A DNA stretch of 64,000 nucleotides from CAWIMX01 sp963837345. GTDB taxonomy: Bacteria; Acidobacteriota; Vicinamibacteria; Vicinamibacterales; CAVVIG01. Below are positions 1 through 8,071 of this stretch, one piece after another. The notes under the pieces were generated by a model. That model was not told the DNA's origin. It was given only the letters and a program-made list of their open reading frames with translations, and ran no database searches. Both the position numbers and the translations under genes were made by a program. The DNA is taken from positions 3,286,001 to 3,350,000 of the forward strand of contig CAWIMX010000001.1 of the NCBI GenBank assembly GCA_963837345.1, given 5' to 3'. Position 1 is the stretch's first letter, and each line of letters opens with the position of its first letter.

Positions 1-552
1 CCGCGGCCCGAGACGGCCGCGGGGGCCGATGGCGAACCCGAGGAGGACCCGCGCGATGCCCTCGTACGGCGGTTGCTCGAGCACCGGAAATACAAGGCAG
101 CTGCCGGCCTCCTCCACGAGCGTGAACAGGTCCGATCGGCGCAGTGGCTGCGGCCCGATGAGCGGGTGGCCCAGCTCGCCGGCGACGCCTACGAGCCCGA
201 GCTCGAGGTCGACCTCTTCAGCCTGCTCGCGGCCTTCCAGGCCGTCGTCGAGCGCGCGCGGCACCGGCCGAGAGTGGTATTGCCGCCCGAGCAGCTGTCC
301 GTGGAGGCGCGCATCGAGCAGCTGCTCGAGCGGCTCTCGGAGACCGAGGCCTGCGGGTTCGCCGATCTGTTCGCGGACGCGGGCGACCGCGGGGCGCTCA
401 TCGTGACGTTCCTGGCGCTGCTGGAGATGATTCGCCTCAAGCTGGTGCGCGTGTTCCAGTCGGGCACCTACGGGCCGATTCGCGTCTACAAGCGCCCCCG
501 TCCGGCCGATGCGCCGCATCCCATCGGCGATCCGGAGACCCATCGTGGCTGA
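1..552 (+). CDS. scpA: Segregation and condensation protein A (5' end outside window)
   Basis: Kleisin-like subunit that bridges SMC heads with ScpB during chromosome condensation and segregation in the cytoplasm. The frame is open from base 1, so the N-terminus lies outside the window and 183 residues are visible. The visible part contains the region around LLEHRKYKAAAGLLHERE and the C-terminal winged-helix part (IEQLLERLSETEACGFADLFAD ... VTFLALLEMIRLKLVRVFQSGTYGPIRV), which is characteristic of ScpA C-termini. The stop overlaps the start of scpB by 8 bp, the usual scpA-scpB arrangement and a sign of coupled translation. Identification rests on the C-terminal domain plus the adjacent scpB. 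Confidence 0.9.
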   Translation, partial: PRPETAAGADGEPEEDPRDALVRRLLEHRKYKAAAGLLHEREQVRSAQWLRPDERVAQLAGDAYEPELEVDLFSLLAAFQAVVERARHRPRVVLPPEQLSVEARIEQLLERLSETEACGFADLFADAGDRGALIVTFLALLEMIRLKLVRVFQSGTYGPIRVYKRPRPADAPHPIGDPETHRG

Positions 553-1195
553 TACAGTCCTCAAGGCGATTCTCGAGGCGCTCATCTTCGCGTCGCCGGA
601 ACCCCTCACGCCGAAGGCCATCGGGAAGCTGCTCGACGGGGAGTCGGCCGAAGACATCCAGGCGGCGCTGGCCGCGCTCCGGCAGGACTACGAACGGCCC
701 GGCGGGCTGCAGCTGGTGGACGTGGCCGGTGGCTACCAGATCGTGACGCGCCCCGACATGCACGAGTGGGTGCGGCGTCTCTTCCACGAGCGGTCCACGC
801 AGAAGCTCACCGTGCAGGCCCTCGAGACGCTCGCCGTGATCGCCTACAAGCAGCCGATCACGGCGCTGGAAGTGGGCGAAATTCGCGGTGTGAACACGTC
901 GGGCGTGCTCAACACGCTGCTCGAGCGCCATCTGATCAAGATCGTCGGCCGGAAGGCCGTCGTCGGGCGCCCGTTCCTGTACGGCACGACGCGGGAATTC
1001 CTGATCCGCTTCGGGCTGAACGACCTGGCGGATCTTCCGAAGGTGGAAGACATGGCGGAAGCGCTCGGGCTCGACACGCCGCTCCTGGTGGAGCGGTCGC
1101 CGAGGGAGGATCAGCTGCCGCTCGTCGAGCCCGACGAAGACCACGCGGATCCCGTGTTCGACGACGACGAGGACAAGCCGCCATCGGTCCATTGA
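545..1195 (+). CDS. scpB: Segregation and condensation protein B
   Basis: Partner of ScpA in the SMC-ScpAB complex. The 216-residue product starts MADTVLKAILEALIFASPEPL and carries two winged-helix domains. The family-typical second half reads TVQALETLAVIAYKQPITALEVGEIRGVNTSGVLNTLLERHLIKIVGRKAVVGRPFLYGTT. I chose GTG 545 because the domain begins there and it overlaps the scpA stop by 8 bp; an upstream in-frame ATG at 509 lies inside scpA and would add an atypical basic leader. The last 40 residues are acidic and probably disordered. Length fits the family. Confidence 0.95.
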   Translation: MADTVLKAILEALIFASPEPLTPKAIGKLLDGESAEDIQAALAALRQDYERPGGLQLVDVAGGYQIVTRPDMHEWVRRLFHERSTQKLTVQALETLAVIAYKQPITALEVGEIRGVNTSGVLNTLLERHLIKIVGRKAVVGRPFLYGTTREFLIRFGLNDLADLPKVEDMAEALGLDTPLLVERSPREDQLPLVEPDEDHADPVFDDDEDKPPSVH

Positions 1196-1224
1196 ATCGG
1201 AATTTCGAAGTTCAGGAGGGTGTC

Positions 1225-1863
1225 GTGACGAGGCGCCGTCTGCTCGTGCTCGCGTCGGTCGTGGTGCTGCTCGCGCAATCGAGCGCGCGCGCACAGGAGA
1301 ATCCCCGCGGTCCGATGCGCGTGGTGCTGCTCATCGACTCGAGCGTGTCGATGTCGCCCATGCTGACGCAGTTTCGAGCCTGCCTGGCCCGCTTTCTCGA
1401 GGCGCTTCCTGGCGACCCCGAGCTGGTGCTGGCCAGCACTGGTGGACAGCTCCGGGTTCGTCAAGAGCCGACGACCGATCGATCGAAGATGCAGAAGGCG
1501 GCGGCTGCCTTCGCGTCGGACGGCGGCGGCAACATGCTGCTCGAGTCGCTGCTCGAGGCCGACCAGCGGTTCTTCCGGAAGGCGCCCGACCTGCGGCCCG
1601 TCTTCGTGATCCTGACCACCGATATGGGCACCAGCCTGGGCGCCGCCCGCATCGATCCGTACAACCGGTTCGTGGATGGATTCCTGGCAAGAGGCGGGCG
1701 CGCCCATGCCATTGTCATCCGTGGGCTCGACAGCGGCATCGTGACGCAGCTCGCCGAGAACCTCACCCAGAACACCGGAGGCTTCTACGAAACGGTGATC
1801 GCCGCGACGGCAGCTCCCAGCCTGATGGAGCTCGTGGCGAGCTACGTCGGCGCCGACGAATAG
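1225..1863 (+). CDS. Secreted von Willebrand factor A domain protein
   Basis: A 212-residue protein with an N-terminal signal peptide (MTRRRLLVLASVVVLLAQSSARAQ) followed by one VWA domain. The MIDAS-type motif is DSSVSMS (D-x-S-x-S) in VVLLIDSSVSMSPML, and VFVILTTDMG supplies the later conserved strand. Start GTG 1225 is preceded by AGGAGGG (1214-1220) at good spacing. The role is unknown; such proteins usually bind protein partners through a metal ion in the periplasm or at the surface. It lies 29 bp after scpB, and its 3' end overlaps the convergent pseudouridine synthase gene by 22 bp. Confidence 0.8.
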   Translation: MTRRRLLVLASVVVLLAQSSARAQENPRGPMRVVLLIDSSVSMSPMLTQFRACLARFLEALPGDPELVLASTGGQLRVRQEPTTDRSKMQKAAAAFASDGGGNMLLESLLEADQRFFRKAPDLRPVFVILTTDMGTSLGAARIDPYNRFVDGFLARGGRAHAIVIRGLDSGIVTQLAENLTQNTGGFYETVIAATAAPSLMELVASYVGADE

Positions 1864-2600
1864 ACCGCCGCGCGCAGCCGGCGGAGCTCGGCCTGGGTCA
1901 GATCCCGCCACTGCCCCGGAGGCAGCCGGCTCTCCCGAATCGGGCCGATCGCGACGCGCCGCAGCGCATCGACGGGGTGCCCGATGGCTTCGCACATCTG
2001 CCGCACCTGCCGGTTCCGGCCCTCGCGGAGCGTGATCACCAGCGTGGCGGGCTGGCTTGCGCTCCGAGCCTGCGGCTTGAGCGTCACGTCCGCCGGGCGG
2101 GTGCGACGCCCCTCGATGGTCACGCCGCGCCGGAGTCGATCGAGATCGTGCGCGTCGGGCACGCCCGCGACGCGCGCTTCGTAGACGCGCGCGACGCCGT
2201 GCCGGGGATGCGTGAGGCGCGCCGCCAGGTCGCCGTCGTTCGTCAGCAGGAGCAGACCCTCGGTGTCGAAATCCAGCCGTCCGACCGGATAGACGTACTC
2301 CCGGACACCCTTCAACAGCTGGACGACGGTGGGACGCCGCTGCGGGTCGGAGCGCGTGGTGACGTAGCCGCGCGGCTTGTTCATGAGGATGTAGCGCCGC
2401 GCCTCTTCTACGCGGATGCGCCGTCCGTCGACGCGAATGTCGTCGGCGGTGGCGTCGGCCTTCGTGCCGAGCTCGGTGGCCGCCGCGCCGTTCACGGTGA
2501 CGCGGCCGTCGCGCATCAGCTGTTCCGACGCGCGGCGCGAGGCCACGCCCGCGTGCGACAGGATCTTCTGGAGTCGCTCCACACGGAACAGCGTAGCCAC
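1842..2600 (-). CDS. rluB: Large-subunit rRNA pseudouridine synthase, RluB/RsuA family
   Basis: Isomerises a specific uridine in rRNA to pseudouridine. The 252-residue protein has an N-terminal S4 RNA-binding domain (RLQKILSHAGVASRRASEQLMRDGRVTVNG, residues ~9-60) and the RsuA/RluB catalytic signature GRLDFDTEGLLLLTNDGDLA, whose Asp after GRL is the catalytic residue. The C-terminal REGRNRQVRQMCEAIGHPV is also family-typical. Gene order scpA-scpB-rluB-cmk is common in bacteria and favours RluB (23S U2605) over RsuA. Start is GTG at 2600; the start region faces cmk. Confidence 0.88.
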   Translation of the reverse strand: MATLFRVERLQKILSHAGVASRRASEQLMRDGRVTVNGAAATELGTKADATADDIRVDGRRIRVEEARRYILMNKPRGYVTTRSDPQRRPTVVQLLKGVREYVYPVGRLDFDTEGLLLLTNDGDLAARLTHPRHGVARVYEARVAGVPDAHDLDRLRRGVTIEGRRTRPADVTLKPQARSASQPATLVITLREGRNRQVRQMCEAIGHPVDALRRVAIGPIRESRLPPGQWRDLTQAELRRLRAAVYSSAPT

Positions 2601-2662
2601 GAAAGCCGACGCGCACGAAGCAAAAAGTGCGGCGGTACGCGTGCTACACTCCCGGCCGCTGC

Positions 2663-3346
2663 ATGAAGCCCCTCATCATCGCGATTGACGGGCCATCGGG
2701 CGCCGGCAAGGGCACCGTGGCCCGGGCCGTGGCTGCCGCGCTCGACTATCGCCACGTGGACAGCGGCGCGATGTACCGCGCCGTCGGCTGGCAGGCCGTG
2801 CAGCGCGGCCTCGACCTGACCGACGAACCCGCGATCGAACGGCTGGCCCACGATGCGCGGATCGAGATGTCGCTCGGGACGGTGACCATCGACGGCGTCG
2901 ACGTGACGCGCGCGATTCGCACGCCGGAGATCGATCAGGCCGCCGCGGGCGTCGCGCGGCTGCCGCGCGTGCGCCGGCTGCTCGTGGCGCGCCAGCGCGA
3001 GCTGGGCGAGTCGGGCGGCGTCGTGATGGAAGGACGCGACATCGGAACCGTGGTCTTTCCCGATGCCGACGTGAAGCTGTACCTGGACGCGTCCCCCGAG
3101 GAGCGCGCCCGCCGCCGCGCCGCCGACCCGGCGCACTCCGGAAGCCGGACCGTCGAAGCGGTCGCCACGGCGCTGACAGCCCGGGATGAAAGCGATCGGA
3201 CACGGACCGTGTCGCCGCTCTACGCGGCGCCCGACGCCGTCGTCATCGACACCACCGGCAAGGGGGTCGAGGAGGTGGTGGACGAGGTGATGAGCGTGGT
3301 GGAGGAGAAGCTGAGGCGCCTGGGAACCGAGGAACTGAGGAACTGA
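2663..3346 (+). CDS. cmk: Cytidylate kinase
   Basis: Phosphorylates CMP and dCMP with ATP in pyrimidine nucleotide synthesis. The 227-residue product has the P-loop IDGPSGAGKGTVA, the YRHVDSGAMYRAV substrate segment, the EGRDIGTVVFPDADVKLYLDASPEERARRR motif and a lid region, all diagnostic of bacterial CMP kinase. ATG 2663 puts the P-loop at the N-terminus; an upstream in-frame codon at 2627 would add 12 atypical residues. The 3' end runs into a short GGAACTGA repeat, which encodes the last residues (TEELRN). In many bacteria cmk directly precedes rpsA; here a minus-strand gene separates them. Confidence 0.95.
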   Translation: MKPLIIAIDGPSGAGKGTVARAVAAALDYRHVDSGAMYRAVGWQAVQRGLDLTDEPAIERLAHDARIEMSLGTVTIDGVDVTRAIRTPEIDQAAAGVARLPRVRRLLVARQRELGESGGVVMEGRDIGTVVFPDADVKLYLDASPEERARRRAADPAHSGSRTVEAVATALTARDESDRTRTVSPLYAAPDAVVIDTTGKGVEEVVDEVMSVVEEKLRRLGTEELRN

Positions 3347-3353
3347 CGAACCG
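3318..3353 (+). repeat. Short tandem repeat GGAACTGA at the cmk 3' end
   Basis: Units GGGAACCGA, GGAACTGA, GGAACTGA and CGAACC run through the cmk stop codon into the short gap before the convergent DUF6335 gene. It resembles the GGGAACTAG units found between dnaK and dnaJ (42164-42200). Confidence 0.6.
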
Positions 3354-3368
3354 TTCCCTCGTCCCGTC

Positions 3369-4001
3369 CTATTTCCGGTCCCGGTAGTCTTCCGACGATG
3401 CGGGATCGAGCTCCCAGCGGTGTTTGTCGCGGTTCTCGACTTTCTCGCCGGAGCGAAGCTCCTCGTTGTCTTCGTACTGCAGGCCGATCGACCGGCCGAT
3501 GTCGTCCACCCGATCCTGATCCGGCGTGGGATTGTCGCCGCCTGGCGCCTCGTCGCCGCTGAAGTAGGCATTCTCCCAGTCGGCATCCACGTCGCCGCCC
3601 GTGATCTCGGCCGTCATGCCGGTGTGCTCTTCAATGTTGTGCTGGAGCTCGTGGCGTCCCGTGCGTGCGGCCGACCCATGGCGATCCAGGTCGAGCGACG
3701 AGGGAGGAGTGGGCTCGCTGAGGACGCGGCGCTCGCGATCGAGACGAGGGGCCTTGCCGTGCACGCCGGACGCTCGCTGAAGGGGGCGACGGCGCCGGGG
3801 GGCGGGGGTCTTGGCCCGCCGCGTCATGGCGGCCTTCGAGGCTTTGGCCGCCGGCTTCTTGCGGGCCTTCTTTCTGGTGGATGCCTTAATCGGGCGGGCG
3901 GCCTTGCGGCTCCCCGCCTTGACCCGGCGGCGGGCTTTGGCCTGGGCGGCCGGCTTCCGGCGACCTCGGCGGGCGCTCGTGGCGGGCCTACGTTTGGCCA
4001 T
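3369..4001 (-). CDS. DUF6335 family protein with histone H1-like basic tail
   Basis: A 210-residue protein of two contrasting halves. Residues ~1-80 are almost entirely K, R, A and P, resembling bacterial histone H1-like tails. Residues ~115-210 are acidic and carry the DUF6335-type block (MTAEITGGDVDADWENAY, GGDNPTPDQDRVDDIG, EKVENRDKHRWELDPASSEDY). The function of DUF6335 is unknown; the tail suggests nucleic-acid binding (inference). AAAGGA lies upstream of ATG 4001. It interrupts the usual cmk-rpsA pair on the opposite strand and is divergent from rpsA, so the 4002-4186 gap must hold promoters for both. Confidence 0.75.
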   Translation of the reverse strand: MAKRRPATSARRGRRKPAAQAKARRRVKAGSRKAARPIKASTRKKARKKPAAKASKAAMTRRAKTPAPRRRRPLQRASGVHGKAPRLDRERRVLSEPTPPSSLDLDRHGSAARTGRHELQHNIEEHTGMTAEITGGDVDADWENAYFSGDEAPGGDNPTPDQDRVDDIGRSIGLQYEDNEELRSGEKVENRDKHRWELDPASSEDYRDRK

Positions 4002-4020
4002 GGCGCGGTCCTTTCGAGCC

Positions 4021-4050
4021 TTGACAGTTTGGCGATAAGTGGCGTACTCT
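4021..4050 (+). promoter_or_regulatory. Predicted sigma70-type promoter of rpsA
   Basis: A perfect TTGACA (4021-4026) is followed after 18 bp by TACTCT (4045-4050). The predicted leader of about 130 nt to the rpsA start contains GC-rich inverted repeats (for example ACCGG/CCGGT around 4077-4094), a plausible place for S1 feedback control. Not experimentally supported. Confidence 0.5.
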
Positions 4051-4186
4051 CTGATGCTTATCGTAATTGAGCGCGCACCGGTCTACGGGCCGGTCGGCCC
4101 GCGCGCGGGCCCGGCGCTGAAGAGGCGGGGCGCCGGCTCCCGCACCCAATCCCGGCAATTCGATCGACCAGGAGGACGCGTACGGC

Positions 4187-5947
4187 ATGACGAACGTAGA
4201 AGACGAGGGCACTCCCACTCAGCACACATCCCGCAGCGGCGCCGGGTCCCAGGGGATCATCGCTCTGCGTCGTGACGAGGACGACCAACTCGATCCGGAA
4301 GAATACGCGCGGCTGCTGCATGTCTACGATAGCAGCTTCCGGAACATCGCGGAAGGCGAGGTGGTCAAGGGCACGGTGCTCAAGGTCACGGCCTCCGAAG
4401 TCGTCGTCGACGTCGGCTACAAGTCGGAGGGCATCATCGCCGTCAGCGAATTTCTCGACGAGAACGGCGAGATCACCGTGCAGCCTGGCGACATCGTCGA
4501 CGTCCTGCTCGAGCGTACCGAGGACCGCGAAGGCTATGTGGTCCTGTCCCGCGAAAAAGCGGAGAAGATGAAGATTTGGGACGAGGTCGAGAAGGCCTAC
4601 GCCGAGCGGAAGGTCGTGATCGGCCGCGTCATCGAGCGGATCAAGGGCGGGCTGGCCGTGGATATCGGCGTTCGCGCCTTCCTGCCGGGCTCGCAGATCG
4701 ATGTCCGTCCCGTGAGAAACCTCGACGCGCTGCGCGGTCAGGAACTGCGCATGCGCGTGATCAAGGTCAACAAGAAGCGCGGCAACATCGTGCTGTCGCG
4801 CAAGGCGCTCCTCGAAGAGGAGAACGCCGAGAAGAAGAAGCACACGCTCGAGACGCTGGCCGAGGGCAAAGTGCTGCGCGGCGTCGTGAAGAACATCACC
4901 GACTACGGGGCCTTCATCGACCTCGGCGGGATCGACGGCCTCCTCCACATCACCGACATGTCGTGGGGCCGCGTCGGTCACCCCTCGGAGCTCTTCAAGG
5001 TCAACGACGAGATCGACGTCATCGTGCTCAAGTACAATCCGTCGACGGAGCGCGTCTCCCTCGGCCACAAGCAGCTCATCACCGATCCCTGGGCCGCGGT
5101 CACGGACCGCTATCCGGTCGGCGCGCGCGTCACCGGCAAGGTCGTGAGCCTCACCGACTACGGCGCCTTCATCGAGCTCGAAGCGGGCGTCGAGGGCCTC
5201 ATCCACGTGAGCGAGATGTCGTGGAGCAAGCGGGTCAAGCACCCCTCGAAGATCCTGAATGTGGGCGATGCCGTCGAGGCGATGGTGCTCGGCGTCGATC
5301 CGACGGCCCGGCGCATCTCGCTCGGGCTCAAGCAGGTCGAGAGTAATCCCTGGCACGATCTGGCCGACAAGTATCCGGTGGGCGCGAAGATCACCGGCAA
5401 AGTCCGCAACCTCACCGAGTTCGGCGCGTTCGTCGAGGTCGAGGAGGACATCGACGGTCTGATCCATATCTCCGACATGTCGTGGAGCAAGCGCGTCAAG
5501 CACCCGTCCGAAGTCCTGAAGAAGGGCGACGTCGTCGAGGCGATGGTGCTCAATATCGACGCGGAGAACCAGCGGCTGTCGCTCGGGCTGAAGCAGCTCG
5601 CGACCGACGTCTGGGACGACTTCTTCTCGCGGCACCATGTCGGCGACACGATCGAAGGCAAGGTCGTGCGGATGACGACCTTCGGGGCGTTCGTCGAGCT
5701 GGACGAGGGCATCGAGGGGCTGATCCACGTCTCCGAGTTCGACGATGCGCACGGCCAGGAGAAGATCGACCTGCAGGTGGGCGAAACGTATCCGATGAAG
5801 ATCATCAAGCTGGCCCCGGAGGAGCGGAAGATCGGGTTGTCCATCCGGGCGCTCAAGTCGGACGAATTCCGGGCCGACTGGGAGGCGTACCAGCAGAACG
5901 CGGGCACAGGCGATGCGACGCTCGGCGACCACTTGAAGAATCGCTGA
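4187..5947 (+). CDS. rpsA: 30S ribosomal protein S1
   Basis: RNA-binding ribosomal protein that helps dock and unfold mRNA on the 30S subunit. The 586-residue product has a ~55-residue acidic N-terminal leader and six consecutive S1 (OB-fold) domains at roughly 56-125, 142-210, 225-298, 312-385, 397-470 and 485-556. Repeats 3-6 show the typical TDYGAFIDL/TEFGAFVEV and GLLHITDMSW/GLIHVSEMSW motifs. Length and repeat count match Gram-negative S1. AGGAGGA lies just upstream of ATG 4187. Downstream IHF/HU completes the cmk-rpsA-ihf neighbourhood known from Proteobacteria. Confidence 0.97.
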   Translation: MTNVEDEGTPTQHTSRSGAGSQGIIALRRDEDDQLDPEEYARLLHVYDSSFRNIAEGEVVKGTVLKVTASEVVVDVGYKSEGIIAVSEFLDENGEITVQPGDIVDVLLERTEDREGYVVLSREKAEKMKIWDEVEKAYAERKVVIGRVIERIKGGLAVDIGVRAFLPGSQIDVRPVRNLDALRGQELRMRVIKVNKKRGNIVLSRKALLEEENAEKKKHTLETLAEGKVLRGVVKNITDYGAFIDLGGIDGLLHITDMSWGRVGHPSELFKVNDEIDVIVLKYNPSTERVSLGHKQLITDPWAAVTDRYPVGARVTGKVVSLTDYGAFIELEAGVEGLIHVSEMSWSKRVKHPSKILNVGDAVEAMVLGVDPTARRISLGLKQVESNPWHDLADKYPVGAKITGKVRNLTEFGAFVEVEEDIDGLIHISDMSWSKRVKHPSEVLKKGDVVEAMVLNIDAENQRLSLGLKQLATDVWDDFFSRHHVGDTIEGKVVRMTTFGAFVELDEGIEGLIHVSEFDDAHGQEKIDLQVGETYPMKIIKLAPEERKIGLSIRALKSDEFRADWEAYQQNAGTGDATLGDHLKNR

Positions 5948-5964
5948 AGGGGTCAGGAGCAACT

Positions 5965-6303
5965 ATGACTGGCGGCAGCATGACGAAGGCGGAGCTGGTC
6001 GAGGAAGTTTCGCGCGTGTCGGACCTCACGAAGAAGCACTCGGAAGTGATCGTCGACACGGTGTTCCGGAGCATCATCGAAGCGCTGCACCGCGGCGAGA
6101 AGATCGAGCTTCGCGGGTTCGGCAGCTTCCGCCTGCGCAAGCGCGAACCCCGCAAGGGCCGCAACCCGAAGACCGGCGACAAGGTCGACGTGCCGCCCAA
6201 GAAAGTGCCGTACTTCAAACCGGGCAAAGAGCTGAAGGAGCTGATCAACCGCGAGAGTGGGTCGGCCGAGGAGTCGGCGCCGCCCGACGTGGTGGCGATG
6301 TAG
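5965..6303 (+). CDS. HU/IHF family DNA-binding protein
   Basis: Small nucleoid protein that bends DNA. The 112-residue sequence matches the HU/IHF fold: MTKAELVEEVSRVSDLTKKHSEVIVDTVFRSIIEALHRGEKIELRGFGSFRLRKREPRKGRNPKTGDKV, with the DNA-intercalating arm at GRNPKTG. It ends in a short acidic/Ala tail not needed for the fold. AGGAG at 5955-5959 supports ATG 5965; ATG 5980 is an alternative. It follows rpsA by 17 bp, as ihfB does in E. coli, so IHF-beta is the closest functional guess, although HU cannot be excluded. Confidence 0.92.
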   Translation: MTGGSMTKAELVEEVSRVSDLTKKHSEVIVDTVFRSIIEALHRGEKIELRGFGSFRLRKREPRKGRNPKTGDKVDVPPKKVPYFKPGKELKELINRESGSAEESAPPDVVAM

Positions 6304-6327
6304 CATCGAGGTCGTCACTCGAGCCCA

Positions 6328-6831
6328 ATGGAGCGATTGTGGTCGCCGTGGCGACTGGCTTACGTGACCGGCACCGCACATCCTTCGAACGGCTGCATTT
6401 TTTGCGCGGCGGCTGAGGTCGCCTCCTCGGCCGACGACTCGCTCGTCGTGGCCCGCGGCCCGCTCACATACGTCATCCTGAACCGGTATCCGTACAACAA
6501 CGGGCACGTCATGGTCGTGCCCAACCGTCACGTGGCCACGCTCGAAGCGACCACGGCCGAGGAGCTGGTCGAGATCGCACGATTCACACGCCTCGCCGAG
6601 ATCGCGCTGACCGCCGCCTACCAGCCGCAGGGCCTGAACGTCGGGATCAATCTCGGCCGGCCCGCCGGCGCCGGCATCGTCGATCATCTGCACGTGCATC
6701 TCGTGCCGCGCTGGAACGGCGACACGAACTTCATCAGCGTCGTGGGCGAGGTCCGTGTGCTGCCCGAGGATCTCCAGGCTTCGGCCAGACGCCTCCAGCC
6801 CATCTTCGAACGTCTGCTCGCCGAGACCTAG
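6328..6831 (+). CDS. HIT family hydrolase/phosphorylase (Ap4A-type)
   Basis: Nucleotide-binding protein of the histidine triad superfamily, 167 residues. The HIT motif is HLHVHLVPRW and the upstream NGHVMVVPNRHVATLE segment is typical. NGCIFC near the N-terminus provides a likely zinc ligand pair, as in the branch related to Ap4A phosphorylases. The MERLWSPWRLAYV start is also typical of that branch. Substrate is probably a dinucleoside polyphosphate or nucleotidyl conjugate, but this cannot be settled from sequence. Confidence 0.88.
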   Translation: MERLWSPWRLAYVTGTAHPSNGCIFCAAAEVASSADDSLVVARGPLTYVILNRYPYNNGHVMVVPNRHVATLEATTAEELVEIARFTRLAEIALTAAYQPQGLNVGINLGRPAGAGIVDHLHVHLVPRWNGDTNFISVVGEVRVLPEDLQASARRLQPIFERLLAET

Positions 6832-6909
6832 CGATCGGGGTCGGAATCGCCGTCGCCGCCTGCGGTTATTTTCTCCGTGATCGTCGAGTCTCTGTGGCAA
6901 GGTACGGAC

Positions 6910-8046
6910 ATGCAGCTGGAGCTCTCGCCGGCAGAGCGCGCCTTCCAGGACGAGGCCGAGGCGTTTGCGCGCGACCTGGTCGCTCCGCGCGCCGCGGCGA
7001 TCGACGCGTCGAACGAGTTTCCCCTCGACCTGATCCAGGCTGCGGCCGCGCGCGGGTTCTGCGGCATCACGCTGCCTGAATCGTGGGGCGGCGCGGGCCG
7101 CAGCTGCCTGAGCTATGCCCTGGCGATCGAGGCGATCGCCCGGGCCAGCGCCACCGTCGCGGTATCACTGTCGATCTCGACGTCGCTCGTCGCCGAGCTC
7201 ATCGCGCACGCCGGGCGCGCACCTCAGCGGGAGCGTTGGCTGCGAGCGCTGGCCTCCGGCCGGGCCATCGGCGCGTTCGCGCTCTCGGAGTCCGGCGCGG
7301 GAACAGACGCCGCGAACCAGAAGACGCGCGCGGTTCCGGTGCCGGGCGGGTACCGCGTGACGGGCCGCAAAGTGTGGGTCGCGAACGCGGAGGCCGCGTC
7401 GGTCGCGATCGTGTTCGCGGCCACCCGGCCCGGGTTGCGCGGGCAGGGCATCACCGCGTTTCTCGTGGGGCTCGACGCGCCCGGCGTGACGCGGACCAGG
7501 GGCGACGAGTCGCTGGGCGTGCGCGGGCTGGGCTGCGTGGATCTCGAGCTCGACGTGGTGGTGCCCGACGAGGACGTGCTCGGGCCCGTCGACCAGGGCT
7601 TCCCGCTGGCGATGTGGGCGCTCGGCGGCGGACGCATCGCCATTGCCGCTCAGGCGCTGGGCATCGGCGCGGCCGCGCTCGCCGAGGCGATCCGCCATGC
7701 GAAGACCCGAGTGGCCTTCGGCCGCCCGATTGCCGAGTTCGAGGCGATCCAGTGGATGGTGGCCGATACCGCGACCGAGCTCGACGCGGCGCGGCTCCTC
7801 ACGTGGAAGGCCGCGACGAGGCACGACCCGCACGGCGACAACCGCCTGGCGTCGTCGATGGCGAAGCTGGCCGCCTCGGAGGCGGCGCACAGGGCTGCGG
7901 ATCGGGCCATGCAGATCCTCGCTTCGGCCGGCTATCGCCGGGGTTCGCTCGCCGAGCGCCTCTTCCGCGACGTGCGCGCCACGGAAATCTACCAGGGCAC
8001 CTCGGAGGCGCAGCGGATGATCATCGCGGCGGAAGTGCTCAAGTAG
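6910..8046 (+). CDS. Acyl-CoA dehydrogenase family protein with Gln at the catalytic base position
   Basis: FAD-dependent enzyme of acyl-CoA alpha,beta-dehydrogenation, 378 residues with the three acyl-CoA dehydrogenase domains. Visible signatures are FALSESGAGTDAANQKTRA (flavin/substrate segment), YRVTGRKVWVANAE, and VAFGRPIAEFEAIQWMVAD. The C-terminal motif reads IYQGTSEAQR, where most family members have IYEGTSEIQR; the catalytic Glu is Gln362 here. The isovaleryl-type alternative Glu is also not apparent (ALGGGRIAI). It may therefore use another base or catalyse a different reaction. ATG 6910 was chosen because MQLELSPAERAFQDEAEAF is the usual N-terminus. Confidence 0.85.
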   Translation: MQLELSPAERAFQDEAEAFARDLVAPRAAAIDASNEFPLDLIQAAAARGFCGITLPESWGGAGRSCLSYALAIEAIARASATVAVSLSISTSLVAELIAHAGRAPQRERWLRALASGRAIGAFALSESGAGTDAANQKTRAVPVPGGYRVTGRKVWVANAEAASVAIVFAATRPGLRGQGITAFLVGLDAPGVTRTRGDESLGVRGLGCVDLELDVVVPDEDVLGPVDQGFPLAMWALGGGRIAIAAQALGIGAAALAEAIRHAKTRVAFGRPIAEFEAIQWMVADTATELDAARLLTWKAATRHDPHGDNRLASSMAKLAASEAAHRAADRAMQILASAGYRRGSLAERLFRDVRATEIYQGTSEAQRMIIAAEVLK

Positions 8047-8058
8047 GGCGGGTAGGTT

Positions 8059-8064
8059 TAAGAT
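8059..8064 (+). promoter_or_regulatory. Predicted -10 element (TAAGAT) for a leaderless start at 8072
   Basis: TAAGAT ends 7 nt before ATG 8072, the same spacing seen at several other genes here. It favours ATG 8072 over ATG 8063, which overlaps the hexamer. No clear -35 box. Confidence 0.4.
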
Positions 8065-8071
8065 GAGGGAC

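Noticed and set aside
4002..4186. A small RNA or tRNA gene in the rpsA leader
   Set aside because: GC-rich inverted repeats are present, but no cloverleaf or known RNA motif could be recognised; treated as leader sequence.
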